64,000 nucleotides of DNA, from NCBI RefSeq assembly GCF_004137245.1, contig NZ_SDWS01000006.1, positions 248,001 through 312,000 of the forward strand. Direction: 5' to 3'. The number at the start of each line of letters is the position of its first letter. Position 1 is the stretch's first letter. Both the position numbers and the translations under genes were made by a program. This DNA comes from Nocardioides glacieisoli. GTDB lineage: Bacteria > Actinomycetota > Actinomycetes > Propionibacteriales > Nocardioidaceae. This document shows positions 43,554 to 51,163 of the stretch, in pieces. The notes under the pieces were generated by a model. That model was not told the DNA's origin. It ran no database searches and saw only the letters and a list, made by a program, of their open reading frames with translations.

Positions 43554-43853
43554 GTGACTCCTGCAGCCCAGCGCGTCGTCGGCGGCGTCCTCCTGCTCGC
43601 GACCGGCATGCTCAGCCTGCCGGTGGCGGCGTTCCTGCTCGACGGCCGGGCCACGGAGAACTGGATCATCCCGGTCCAGCTCCTCGCGATGGCCGTGACC
43701 GGAGCAGCGCTGACCGTCGGGCTCCCGGGCCTGGCGCGCGAGGGCGCGTCGACCGGACGGCGCATCCGCACCGGGATCTGGTGGGGACTGCTGGCCGCAC
43801 TCGTCGGCGTCCTGGTCTCCTGGTTCCTGATCAGCGGCTTCGGCGGCGCCTGA
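43554..43853 (+). CDS. Small three-helix membrane protein
   Basis: A protein of 99 aa with hydrophobic segments at about residues 8-30, 36-56 and 74-95, separated by a short charged loop (AREGASTGRRIRTG). I recognise no family. The GTG start is supported by a TANNNT box six bases upstream. It is separate from paaZ, whose stop is 17 bp before. Confidence 0.7.
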   Translation: MTPAAQRVVGGVLLLATGMLSLPVAAFLLDGRATENWIIPVQLLAMAVTGAALTVGLPGLAREGASTGRRIRTGIWWGLLAALVGVLVSWFLISGFGGA

Positions 43854-43869
43854 CCCGGTGCCCGGCCGG

Positions 43870-43875
43870 TACGGT
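43870..43875 (+). promoter_or_regulatory. -10 box for leaderless PLDc_N-like gene
   Basis: TACGGT, six bases, then ATG at 43882. It decides that start over an in-frame GTG at 43858. Confidence 0.5.
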
Positions 43876-43881
43876 GCGAGC

Positions 43882-44097
43882 ATGCCCAAGAAGTCCTGGT
43901 CCGACATGACCCCCACGCAGAAGAAGGTCGTCGTTGCCGTCGGCATCGTCGAGGTCGCCGTGACGACGTGGTGCGTCCGGGACCTGAAGGACCGGCCCCA
44001 GGAGCTGGTGCGCGGGCCGAAGATCCTCTGGGGACCGGCGCTCTCGGTGCAGCCGTTCGGCCCGATCGCCTACCTGGTGTGGGGTCGCAGGCGCTGA
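43882..44097 (+). CDS. Small PLDc_N-like membrane protein
   Basis: A protein of 71 aa. One hydrophobic helix at about residues 15-32 (VVVAVGIVEVAVTTWCV) and a second, shorter segment ending PFGPIAYLVWGRRR. The FGPIAYLxxGR ending is the pattern of the phospholipase-D N-terminal membrane anchor (PLDc_N), but no catalytic domain follows. Function unknown. Confidence 0.72.
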   Translation: MPKKSWSDMTPTQKKVVVAVGIVEVAVTTWCVRDLKDRPQELVRGPKILWGPALSVQPFGPIAYLVWGRRR

Positions 44098-44101
44098 TCC
44101 C

Positions 44102-44758
44102 TCAGCCGGAGTAGGGCACCTCGCTGCGCCACTGCGACTCGTCGGTCGTGACCGCGGCCCACAGCGCCTCGGCGACCCGGTCGGGGGTGAAGGCCCCTTC
44201 GCGCGACAAGGTCCCGCGCACCGTGACCGACACCGCGCGGATCCCGTCGGGCGCGAGGGTCTTGTCGAGGCTGTGCACCAGGTTGCGCACGCCGGCCTTC
44301 TGCACGCCGAGCGACGCTGCGCCCTCCCACGGGTCGTCCGCGGCCATGCTGCCGGTGACGCTGATCCGCCCTCCCGACGACATGTAGGGCCGCGCCGCCT
44401 GAGCCACCGTCAGCAGTGCGCCGACCCCGAGGGCGACGTCCTCGAGCAGCTCGGCAACGGTCAGCGACAGCGGGTCCTTCTCGCGGAACGCGCTGGGGTT
44501 GAAGTGCAGGACGTCGATGTGGCCGGTGTGCTCACCGAAGCGTCGTACGGCGTCGCGTGCCGCCTGCTGGTCGGTGACGTCGGCGACGGCGTGTCCGACG
44601 GTCGCGCCCCGGGCCTCGAGGTCGGGGACGAGGTCGTCGAGCGCCTGCTGGTCGGCGCCCAGCAGCGCGACGTCGTACCCCTCGTCCGCGAAGCGGCGGG
44701 CCACCGACCCGCTCACGCCGGGTCCGGCTCCGACGATGACGATCACAGGTCTGCTCAT
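44102..44758 (-). CDS. SDR-fold protein lacking the catalytic tyrosine
   Basis: A protein of 218 aa with an SDR Rossmann core: GAGPGVSGSVARRFADEG (residues 10-27) binds the cofactor and DVTDQQAARDAV fits beta4. At the active site the usual YxxxK reads LGVQK, so Tyr is replaced by Leu, and NNAG is replaced by FNPSA. It may therefore bind NAD(P) without classical catalysis, or use other chemistry. It resembles actinobacterial NAD(P)-binding proteins annotated simply as SDR. Confidence 0.82.
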   Translation of the reverse strand: MSRPVIVIVGAGPGVSGSVARRFADEGYDVALLGADQQALDDLVPDLEARGATVGHAVADVTDQQAARDAVRRFGEHTGHIDVLHFNPSAFREKDPLSLTVAELLEDVALGVGALLTVAQAARPYMSSGGRISVTGSMAADDPWEGAASLGVQKAGVRNLVHSLDKTLAPDGIRAVSVTVRGTLSREGAFTPDRVAEALWAAVTTDESQWRSEVPYSG

Positions 44759-44776
44759 GACCAGTGTTCTACCGCG

Positions 44777-44962
44777 TCAGGGCTTGTGCGGCTGCTTGCC
44801 GGTCGGGTCCTCGGGGATCGCGTTGGGGCCCTGTGCCCCCTCCTGCACGTCTCCGGACTCCTGGTCGGGCTGCCCGGCGACCGAGTCGCCGGCACTGATG
44901 TCGTCCGGCTCGTCGCCCTCGGGGGCGAGCTCGGAGACCTGTCCACCTTCGTTGCTGTCCAT
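44777..44962 (-). CDS. Small acidic hypothetical protein
   Basis: A protein of 61 codons from the ATG at 44962 (GGGGAG upstream). The sequence is Glu/Asp/Gly/Pro-rich and probably disordered (ELAPEGDEPDDISAGDS), ending PTGKQPHKP. No recognised family. It lies 18 bp upstream of the SDR-fold gene and in the same direction. Confidence 0.55.
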   Translation of the reverse strand: MDSNEGGQVSELAPEGDEPDDISAGDSVAGQPDQESGDVQEGAQGPNAIPEDPTGKQPHKP

Positions 44963-45035
44963 GCTCCCCAGACTTGCACCGCACCCCTGACGGGGGCTCA
45001 CCTGCCTGGGTGGTGGCTCGCCCCGCCTTGCTGGC

Positions 45036-45041
45036 TACGGT
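45036..45041 (+). promoter_or_regulatory. -10 box for leaderless LLM oxidoreductase mRNA
   Basis: TACGGT, six bases, then ATG at 45048. Confidence 0.55.
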
Positions 45042-45047
45042 CGAGGA

Positions 45048-46034
45048 ATGACGCGTTTCGGGTACACGTTGATGACCGAGCAGAGCGGCCCGCGGGAGCT
45101 GGTGGCGTACGCCGTCGCGGCGGAGCGGGCGGGCTTCGACTTCGAGGTGATGAGCGACCACTTCTCGCCCTGGCTCACCGAGCAGGGGCATGCGCCCTAC
45201 GCCTGGACGACCCTGGGCGCCGTCGCCCACGCGACCGAACGGGTCGACCTGATGACCTACGTGACCTGCCCGACCCTGCGCTACCACCCGGCCGTCGTCG
45301 CACAGAAGGCCGCGACCCTGCAGATCCTGGCCGAGGGGCGGTTCACCCTGGGCCTCGGCAGCGGCGAGAGCCTCAACGAGCACGTGGTCGGCGAGGGCTG
45401 GCCGTCCTTCGTCGAGCGCCAGGACATGCTCGAGGAAGCGATCGAGGTGATCCGCTCGCTGCACACCGGTGACCTCGTCGACCACCGCGGTGACTTCTTC
45501 CAGGTCGACTCCGCGCGGATCTGGGACCTGCCCGAGCAGGGCGTCGACATCGGCGTCGCGGTCGCCGGCGACCGCGCGATCCAGCGCTTCGCGCCCCTGG
45601 CCGACCACCTCGTCGCGGTCGAGCCGAAGGTCGAGATCATCGAGAACTGGAACGACGTCGACGGCGCTCCTCGCATCGGGCGCGACGCCCGGGCGATCGG
45701 CCAGATCCCGATCTGCTGGGACCCCGACGAGGAGAAGGCGATCGCGCGGGCGCACGAGCAGTTCCGCTGGTTCAGCGGCGGCTGGTCGGTCAACGCCGAC
45801 CTGCCCACGCCGGCCGGCTTCGCCGGCGCGACGACGTACGTCCGACCGGAGGACGTCGCCGAGTCGATCCCCTGCGGTCCCGACCTCGACGCGATCGTCG
45901 AGGCGGTCTCGGCCTACTGGGAGGCCGGGTTCACCGACGTCGCTCTCGTGCAGATCGGCGACGAGGGCCAGGACCGGTTCATCGCCGAAGCGGCCGGCCC
46001 GCTGCTGGAGAAGCTGCGGGCCGCCGCCCCCTGA
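45048..46034 (+). CDS. F420-type LLM oxidoreductase (TIGR03557-like)
   Basis: A luciferase-like monooxygenase-fold enzyme of 328 aa. The opening FGYTLMTEQSGPRELVAYAVAAERAGFDF, the SDHFSPWL active-site segment and GSGESLNEHVVGEGWP match the TIGR03557 group of coenzyme-F420-dependent oxidoreductases, related to F420-dependent glucose-6-phosphate dehydrogenase. The substrate is unknown. It converges with a second LLM-family gene, 4 bp apart. Confidence 0.92.
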   Translation: MTRFGYTLMTEQSGPRELVAYAVAAERAGFDFEVMSDHFSPWLTEQGHAPYAWTTLGAVAHATERVDLMTYVTCPTLRYHPAVVAQKAATLQILAEGRFTLGLGSGESLNEHVVGEGWPSFVERQDMLEEAIEVIRSLHTGDLVDHRGDFFQVDSARIWDLPEQGVDIGVAVAGDRAIQRFAPLADHLVAVEPKVEIIENWNDVDGAPRIGRDARAIGQIPICWDPDEEKAIARAHEQFRWFSGGWSVNADLPTPAGFAGATTYVRPEDVAESIPCGPDLDAIVEAVSAYWEAGFTDVALVQIGDEGQDRFIAEAAGPLLEKLRAAAP

Positions 46035-46038
46035 CGCC

Positions 46039-47061
46039 TCAGCGCCAGCCGAGGTCGGGCGCGACCTGCGTCAACACCGTCTCCAGCAGGTGGGCGTTGT
46101 AGTCCACGCCGAGCTGGTTGGGCACCGTGAGCAGCAGGGTGTCGGCCGCGGCGACGGCCTCGTCGTCGGCGAGCTCCTTGACGAGGATCTCCGGCTCCGC
46201 GGCGTACGTCTTGCCGAAGACGGCGCGCAGGTTGGCCTCGATCTGGCCGAACTGGTCCTGGCTGGTGCCCTCGCGGCCGAAGTACATCCGGTCGAGATCG
46301 GTCGTGATCGGCATGATCGACCGGCTGACCGAGACGCGAGGCTCGCCCTCGTGGCCGGCGGCCTTCCACGCCTCGCGGTAGACCTCGATCTGCTTGCGCT
46401 GCTGGACGTGGAACGGCTCACCGGTCTCGTCGGCCTTGAGCGTCGACGACATCAGGTGCATGCCCTTCTCGGCGGTCCACCGGGCCGTCGCGTCGGACGC
46501 AGCGCCCCACCAGATGCGGTTGCGCAGGCCGGGCGAGTGCGGCTCCGGGCGGAGCAGGCCCGGCGGGTTCGGGAACATCGGGCGCGGGTTGGGCTCGGCG
46601 AAGCCCTCGCCCTCGAGCACCTGGAGGAAGACCTCGGTGTGGCGGCGGGCCATGTCTGCCTGGTCCTCGCCCTCGGCGGGCGCGTAGCCGAAGTAGCGCC
46701 AGCCGTCGATGACCTGCTCCGGTGATCCCCGGCTGATGCCGAGCTGGAGCCGGCCGCCGGAGATGAGGTCGGCGGCGCCGGCGTCCTCTGCCATGTAGAG
46801 CGGGTTCTCGTAGCGCATGTCGATCACGCCGGTGCCGATCTCGATCCGGCTCGTCCGGGCGCCGACGGCGGCGAGCAGCGGGAACGGGGAGGCGAGCTGG
46901 CGGGCGAAGTGGTGGACGCGGAAGTACGCACCGTCGGCGCCGAGCTCCTCGGCCGCGACCGCGAGGTCGATCGACTGCAGCAGCGTGTCGGAGGCGGACC
47001 GCACCGCGGACTGCGGCGAGTCGGTCCAGTGGCCGAAGTTGAGGAAACCGATCTTCTTCAT
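46039..47061 (-). CDS. LLM-class flavin-dependent oxidoreductase
   Basis: A protein of 340 aa from the ATG at 47061. Bacterial-luciferase-like TIM barrel with [53 protein letters not shown] and [16 protein letters not shown]. It resembles FMN-using alkane/aldehyde-type LLM proteins rather than the F420 group. The gap up to the divergent GntR gene contains three separate palindromes, so it is probably tightly regulated. Confidence 0.9.
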   Translation of the reverse strand: MKKIGFLNFGHWTDSPQSAVRSASDTLLQSIDLAVAAEELGADGAYFRVHHFARQLASPFPLLAAVGARTSRIEIGTGVIDMRYENPLYMAEDAGAADLISGGRLQLGISRGSPEQVIDGWRYFGYAPAEGEDQADMARRHTEVFLQVLEGEGFAEPNPRPMFPNPPGLLRPEPHSPGLRNRIWWGAASDATARWTAEKGMHLMSSTLKADETGEPFHVQQRKQIEVYREAWKAAGHEGEPRVSVSRSIMPITTDLDRMYFGREGTSQDQFGQIEANLRAVFGKTYAAEPEILVKELADDEAVAAADTLLLTVPNQLGVDYNAHLLETVLTQVAPDLGWR

Positions 47062-47076
47062 ATCTGGTTCAACGCT

Positions 47077-47091
47077 CAACCACTGTGGTTG
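47077..47091. promoter_or_regulatory. Palindrome upstream of LLM oxidoreductase
   Basis: Perfect inverted repeat CAACCAC-T-GTGGTTG, 16 bp upstream of the leftward ATG at 47061. It is likely an operator for that gene. Confidence 0.55.
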
Positions 47092-47111
47092 TTCCCGTGG
47101 CCCCACGCCCC

Positions 47112-47174
47112 GGTAGTCCAGTGAGTTCTGGTCGTCCTTCGGGCCCGCGGACGACCAGATTCCACTGGACTACC
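47112..47174. repeat. Long inverted repeat in divergent promoter region
   Basis: Two 26-bp arms (47112-47137 and 47149-47174) pair except for a 4-base internal patch: GGTAGTCCAGTG...CTGGTCGTCC against GGACGACCAG...CACTGGACTACC, with an 11-base loop. It could act as a double operator, a bidirectional terminator-like hairpin, or a remnant mobile element end. The TAGTCCAGT core recurs at 51124. Confidence 0.7.
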
Positions 47175-47198
47175 TTGACGGATGAGGCATCGTCGATG

Positions 47199-47212
47199 TG
47201 CAATATATTGCA
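47199..47212. promoter_or_regulatory. GntR operator at the gntR start
   Basis: Perfect AT-rich palindrome TGCAATATATTGCA whose last base is the A of the gntR ATG (47212). It is the kind of site bound by FCD-type GntR regulators and is probably autoregulatory for gntR-acdS. Confidence 0.7.
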
Positions 47213-47895
47213 TGCCGATCCCCGCGACCGCTGCTCCCCTGCGGACCGAGCTGCTGCGCGACTCCGTCCACGACCGGCTGCGCGACGCGATCGTCGACGG
47301 CACGCTCGCGCCGGGCGAGGTCGTGCGCGACACCGAGCTCGCGAGCTGGCTCGGCGTCAGCCGTACGCCGGTCCGCGAGGCGTTGCTGCGACTGGGCGGG
47401 ACCGGCCTCGTGCGGGCCGCGCCCGGCCGGTCGACCGTGGTCGCCGAGATCGACCTGGCCGAGGTGCGCGAGGCCCACGCGGTCGTCGCGAGCATGCACC
47501 GGCTCGCCGTGGCCGAGGCGGTCGCCCGGCTCACCAGCGCCGACCTGGGGCGGATGCGCGCGGCCAACGAGCGGTTCGCGAGCGCCGTCAACGCCCACGA
47601 CACCGACGCGGCGCTCGCCGCCGACGACGACTTCCACGCGGTCGCCGTCGACGCCAGCGCCAACCGGGCCGTCGCGACGGTGCTCGACCAGTTCGGCCCG
47701 GTCGTGCGCCGTCTCGAGCGGCTGCGCTTCGCCTCCCTGGCCGCTGCCGACTCCGTCGACCTCCACGACCGCCTCGTCGCCGCCTGCGAGGCCGGCGACG
47801 CCGACGCCGCTGCCGACGTCGCCTTCCGCACCTGGCAGAACCTCGCCGACCTCATCCCCGACACGACCGACACCGTCACCCAGGAGACCCCGTGA
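47212..47895 (+). CDS. GntR-family (FCD) transcriptional regulator
   Basis: A protein of 227 aa. The N-terminal winged helix includes [39 protein letters not shown], a clear GntR signature. The FCD ligand domain has D and H residues ([13 protein letters not shown]) and three-helix pattern. Its GTGA overlap with acdS shows it is made from the same message. It probably represses or induces acdS in response to an amino acid such as ACC. Confidence 0.92.
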   Translation: MPIPATAAPLRTELLRDSVHDRLRDAIVDGTLAPGEVVRDTELASWLGVSRTPVREALLRLGGTGLVRAAPGRSTVVAEIDLAEVREAHAVVASMHRLAVAEAVARLTSADLGRMRAANERFASAVNAHDTDAALAADDDFHAVAVDASANRAVATVLDQFGPVVRRLERLRFASLAAADSVDLHDRLVAACEAGDADAAADVAFRTWQNLADLIPDTTDTVTQETP

Positions 47896-48920
47896 TCCTC
47901 GAGCAGTTCGAGCGCTACCCGCTCACCTTCGGTCCCTCGCCCGTCCAGCACCTCAGGCGGCTGACGCAGCACCTCGGCGGCGCCGAGGTCTGGGCCAAGC
48001 GCGAGGACGTGAACAGCGGCCTGGCCTACGGCGGCAACAAGGTGCGCAAGCTGGAGTACATCGTCCCCGACGCCCTCGCCAGCGGCGCCGACACGCTCGT
48101 CTCCATCGGCGGCTACCAGTCCAACCACACCCGGCAGGTCGCCGCCGTCGCGGCGCACCTCGGCCTGAAGTGCCGCCTCGTGCAGGAGAAGTGGGTGCCG
48201 TGGGACGACCCGACCAACACCCAGGTCGGCAACATCCTCCTCAGCCGGATGATGGGCGCCGACTCGCGCCTCGACGACAGCGGCTTCGACATCGGGATCC
48301 GCGACTCGTGGAAGGACGCGATCCGCGAGGTCGAGGAGGCCGGCGGGACGCCGTACGCCATCCCGGCCGGCGCCAGCGAGCACCGCCTCGGCGGGCTCGG
48401 CTTCGCCAACTGGGCCTTCGAGGTCGCCGAGCAGGAGAAGGCGCTCGGCATCACCTTCGACACGATCGTCGTGTGCACCGTGACCGGCTCGACGCACGCC
48501 GGGATGATCGCCGGGTTCGCAGCGCTCGAGGACCTCACCGGCGTACGCCGTCGGGTGATCGGCATCGACGCGAGCGCCACCCTGGAGAAGACCCGCGACC
48601 AGGTCGGCCGGATCGCCCGCCACACCGCCGACCTGATCGAGCTCGGCCGCGACCTGCGTGACGACGAGATCACCGTCCTCGAGGGCTGGGCCGGCGACCT
48701 CTACGGCGTGCCGGTCGAGTCGACGATGGAGGCGATGGCGCTCGGCGCGCAGCTCGAGGCGATGATCACCGACCCGGTCTACGAGGGGAAGTCACTCGCC
48801 GGCCTGGTTGACCTGGTGAAGGACGGCGACATCTCGCGCGACTCACACGTGCTCTACGCCCACCTCGGTGGCCAGCCGGCGACCAACGCCTACCACTCGC
48901 TCTGGCCCGCACAGGGCTGA
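47892..48920 (+). CDS. acdS: 1-aminocyclopropane-1-carboxylate deaminase
   Basis: A PLP enzyme of 342 aa that breaks the plant ethylene precursor ACC into ammonia and 2-oxobutanoate. PLP lysine K50 is in [10 protein letters not shown], with [12 protein letters not shown] next. The pair that separates true deaminases from D-cysteine desulfhydrase is present: Tyr-Glu in DPVYEGKS and Leu in VLYAHLGG. It suggests life near plants or use of ACC as nitrogen source. Co-transcribed with the GntR regulator. Confidence 0.94.
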   Translation: MILEQFERYPLTFGPSPVQHLRRLTQHLGGAEVWAKREDVNSGLAYGGNKVRKLEYIVPDALASGADTLVSIGGYQSNHTRQVAAVAAHLGLKCRLVQEKWVPWDDPTNTQVGNILLSRMMGADSRLDDSGFDIGIRDSWKDAIREVEEAGGTPYAIPAGASEHRLGGLGFANWAFEVAEQEKALGITFDTIVVCTVTGSTHAGMIAGFAALEDLTGVRRRVIGIDASATLEKTRDQVGRIARHTADLIELGRDLRDDEITVLEGWAGDLYGVPVESTMEAMALGAQLEAMITDPVYEGKSLAGLVDLVKDGDISRDSHVLYAHLGGQPATNAYHSLWPAQG

Positions 48921-48923
48921 GGC

Positions 48924-48929
48924 TAGCCT
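48924..48929 (+). promoter_or_regulatory. -10 box for leaderless APH-like gene
   Basis: TAGCCT, seven bases, then GTG at 48937. Confidence 0.45.
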
Positions 48930-48936
48930 CGCCCGG

Positions 48937-49785
48937 GTGTACGACGATGCGCTCGCCTGGGCCGGCTCGGCCGTCGGATCGCCGGTCTCGTCCCACGAGC
49001 GGCTGCAGGGTGGGATGACGTCGCGGATGCTCGCCCTGCGCCACGACGACGGCTCGGAGTCGGTGCTCCGGCTGATGATCAACGAGCCGTGGCGCACCCA
49101 CGGTGCCGAGCTCACCACCCGCGAGCGCGACGCCCAGCTCTTCCTCGCCGGGACGGACGTGCCGGCGCCGACGACCATCGCGCTCGACGCGGGCGGCCAG
49201 GCCTGCGGCGTCGCCGGCCACCTCATGTCGCGGCTGCCGGGGACCGCCCGGTCCGAGGTCGACCCCGACGGGCTCCGCGCGATGGCCGACCTGCTCGCGC
49301 AGGTCCACCGGCTCCGTCCGGCCGAGCCGTTCCGCGACTACCAGTCCTGGGCGTGGGAGGCGAAGTGGGTCGTGCCGTCCTGGACGCGCCACCCCGACTC
49401 GTGGCGCCGCGCCTTCGAGGTGCTGGCAGGGCCGGCACCGGCCTACGCGCCGACGTTCCTGCACCGCGACTTCGGCCACCGCAACCTGCTGTGGACCGAC
49501 GGTGCGGTCAGCGGTGTCGTGGACTGGGTGGAGACGTCGACCGGGCCGGCGTGGCTCGACGCCGCGCACGCCGCGTCCAACCTCGCGGTGATGATCGACA
49601 CCGGACCGGCCGCCGCATTCCTCGAGGAGTACTCCGCCCACGCACCGGAGCCGCTGCACCCGTTCTGGCTGGTGATGGACACCGTCGGCTACCTCCCGCC
49701 GCCCGGCAAGCCGCAGATGTTCCGCCAGCCCGACCAGGTCGAGCGGCTCGACGACTGGCTGGACGAGGTCGTGCGGCTCAGCTGA
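48937..49785 (+). CDS. APH-family phosphotransferase
   Basis: An aminoglycoside-phosphotransferase-like kinase of 282 aa. The GGMTSRMLAL and SVLRLMINEPW stretches correspond to the ATP-binding N-lobe; the catalytic loop is LHRDFGHRNLLW and the metal site VVDWVETSTGPAWLDAAH. The second motif is more like choline/homoserine-kinase-type than resistance enzymes. Substrate unknown. Its 3' end overlaps the racemase gene by 8 bp in convergent orientation. Confidence 0.88.
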   Translation: MYDDALAWAGSAVGSPVSSHERLQGGMTSRMLALRHDDGSESVLRLMINEPWRTHGAELTTRERDAQLFLAGTDVPAPTTIALDAGGQACGVAGHLMSRLPGTARSEVDPDGLRAMADLLAQVHRLRPAEPFRDYQSWAWEAKWVVPSWTRHPDSWRRAFEVLAGPAPAYAPTFLHRDFGHRNLLWTDGAVSGVVDWVETSTGPAWLDAAHAASNLAVMIDTGPAAAFLEEYSAHAPEPLHPFWLVMDTVGYLPPPGKPQMFRQPDQVERLDDWLDEVVRLS

Positions 49786-50476
49786 GCGCGAAGTCGACCG
49801 CCGCCCTCGCGTGCAATGCGGTCGTCGCGAAGACCGGGACCTCCACGTCCTCCGGACCGATCAGCAGCTCGATCTCGGTGCAGCCGAGGACCACTCCCCC
49901 GGCGCCCCGCCCGACCAGCCGCCGCACCACGTCGACGTACGCCTCCCGCGACTCCTCGCGCACGACGCCGAGCACGAGCTCGTCGTAGATGACGTCGTGC
50001 ACGAGCGTCAGGTCGTCACCCTCCGGCACGAGCACGTCGATGCCGTGGGAGCGGAGGCGGTCGGCGTAGAAGGGCTGCTCCATCGTGAAGCGGGTGCCGA
50101 GGAGGGCGACCCGGTCGAGACCTGCCGCCCGGACCGCCTCGGCGGTGACGTCGGCCAGGTGCAGCAGCGGGATGTCGACGGCCGCCTCGATCGCGTCCGC
50201 GACCTTGTGCATGGTGTTGGTGCAGAGCACGACGCACTCGGCACCGGCGGCCTCGAGCCCGCGCGCCTCGGCGGCCAGCAGCGCACCGGCCGCCTCCCAG
50301 TCGCCGGCGACCTGCATCGCCTCGACGTCGGCGAAGTCGACGGACGCCAGCACGAGCCGCGCGGAGTGGAAGCCACCGAGCCTGGTCCGGACGTCCTCGT
50401 TGACGAGCCGGTAGTAGAGCGCCGTGCTCTCCCAGCTCATCCCGCCCAGCAGGCCGATCCGGCGAAGCTCACCCAT
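49778..50476 (-). CDS. Aspartate/glutamate racemase family protein
   Basis: A protein of 232 aa. The two catalytic cysteines are visible, C85 in VVLCTNTMHK and C199 in LGCTEIELL, and the N-terminal GLLGGMSWESTALYYRLVN is the standard entry. It would interconvert L- and D-aspartate or another amino acid by proton transfer without a cofactor. It is a single gene, divergent from the GNAT gene. Confidence 0.93.
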   Translation of the reverse strand: MGELRRIGLLGGMSWESTALYYRLVNEDVRTRLGGFHSARLVLASVDFADVEAMQVAGDWEAAGALLAAEARGLEAAGAECVVLCTNTMHKVADAIEAAVDIPLLHLADVTAEAVRAAGLDRVALLGTRFTMEQPFYADRLRSHGIDVLVPEGDDLTLVHDVIYDELVLGVVREESREAYVDVVRRLVGRGAGGVVLGCTEIELLIGPEDVEVPVFATTALHARAAVDFALS

Positions 50477-50495
50477 GGCTGTCAGTCAACACCTC

Positions 50496-50501
50496 TAGCG
50501 T
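50496..50501 (+). promoter_or_regulatory. -10 box for leaderless GNAT mRNA
   Basis: TAGCGT, six bases, then GTG at 50508. Confidence 0.55.
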
Positions 50502-50507
50502 GGCCAC

Positions 50508-51110
50508 GTGCCCACCGCTCCGCTCGCTCGCGCCGACGGGATCGTCGTCCACCCCGCCACGCACGCCCGCTTCGACGACGTGCGCACGATGGTCGGCCCG
50601 AAGAACCCGACCTCCAGTGTCTGCTGGTGCCTCAGCCACCGCATCCCCGCCAAGCAGAACACCTCGCTGGCCGGGCAGGAGCGCGCCGACTTCGTCGAGG
50701 CGCTCACCCGCAAGCGCACCAAGCCCGGCGTGCTCGCCTACGACGGCGACGAGGTGGTCGGGTGGGCCGCGGTCGCACCCCGTGCCGACCTGCCCTTCGC
50801 CCGCTCCACCAAGATCCCGCACGTCGACGACCAGGACGCGTGGTCGGTCTGGTGCGTCCGCGTGCGGCCCGGCCACCGCGGCCGCGGGATCTCCCACGTG
50901 CTGCTCGAGGGGGCGGTGGCGTACGCCGCCCAGCGGGGCGCGCCGGTCGTCGAGGGCTATCCCGTGGACAACCAGGGCGAGAAGGTCGACCTGACCATGG
51001 CCTACGTCGGCACCCGCGTGCTCTTCGAGAAGGCCGGCTTCACGCTCGCGGCCCGCACCGAGGCCACCTCGGCGGGGTTCCCGCGCGTGGTGATGCGGCG
51101 CAACGAGTAG
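50508..51110 (+). CDS. GNAT-family N-acetyltransferase
   Basis: A protein of 200 aa. The acetyl-CoA-binding motif is VRVRPGHRGRGISHVLLEGAV (about 118-138). A Cys-Trp-Cys segment (SSVCWCLSHRIP) precedes it, a feature of a GNAT subgroup of unknown substrate. The last 30 residues ENAGFTLAAR-like (EKAGFTLAARTEA) complete the fold. It lies 53 bp upstream of the FAD-TTC38 fusion on the same strand, but a palindromic operator separates them. Confidence 0.88.
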   Translation: MPTAPLARADGIVVHPATHARFDDVRTMVGPKNPTSSVCWCLSHRIPAKQNTSLAGQERADFVEALTRKRTKPGVLAYDGDEVVGWAAVAPRADLPFARSTKIPHVDDQDAWSVWCVRVRPGHRGRGISHVLLEGAVAYAAQRGAPVVEGYPVDNQGEKVDLTMAYVGTRVLFEKAGFTLAARTEATSAGFPRVVMRRNE

Positions 51111-51123
51111 CCGCTTGCTATCT

Positions 51124-51146
51124 TAGTCCAGTAAGTCAGTGGACTA
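51124..51146. promoter_or_regulatory. Palindromic operator before the FAD-TTC38 fusion
   Basis: Inverted repeat TAGTCCA-N9-TGGACTA, starting 18 bp before the ATG (51164). Its left part (TAGTCCAGTAAGT) differs by one base from TAGTCCAGTGAGT in the long inverted repeat at 47112. Confidence 0.6.
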
Positions 51147-51163
51147 TTGGAACGGAGCGCGGC

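Noticed and set aside
49811..51163. Upstream extension of the FAD-TTC38 gene
   Set aside because: The extension is antisense to the racemase, runs out of frame through the GNAT gene, and crosses the operator at 51124; the flavoprotein motif starts right after 51164.
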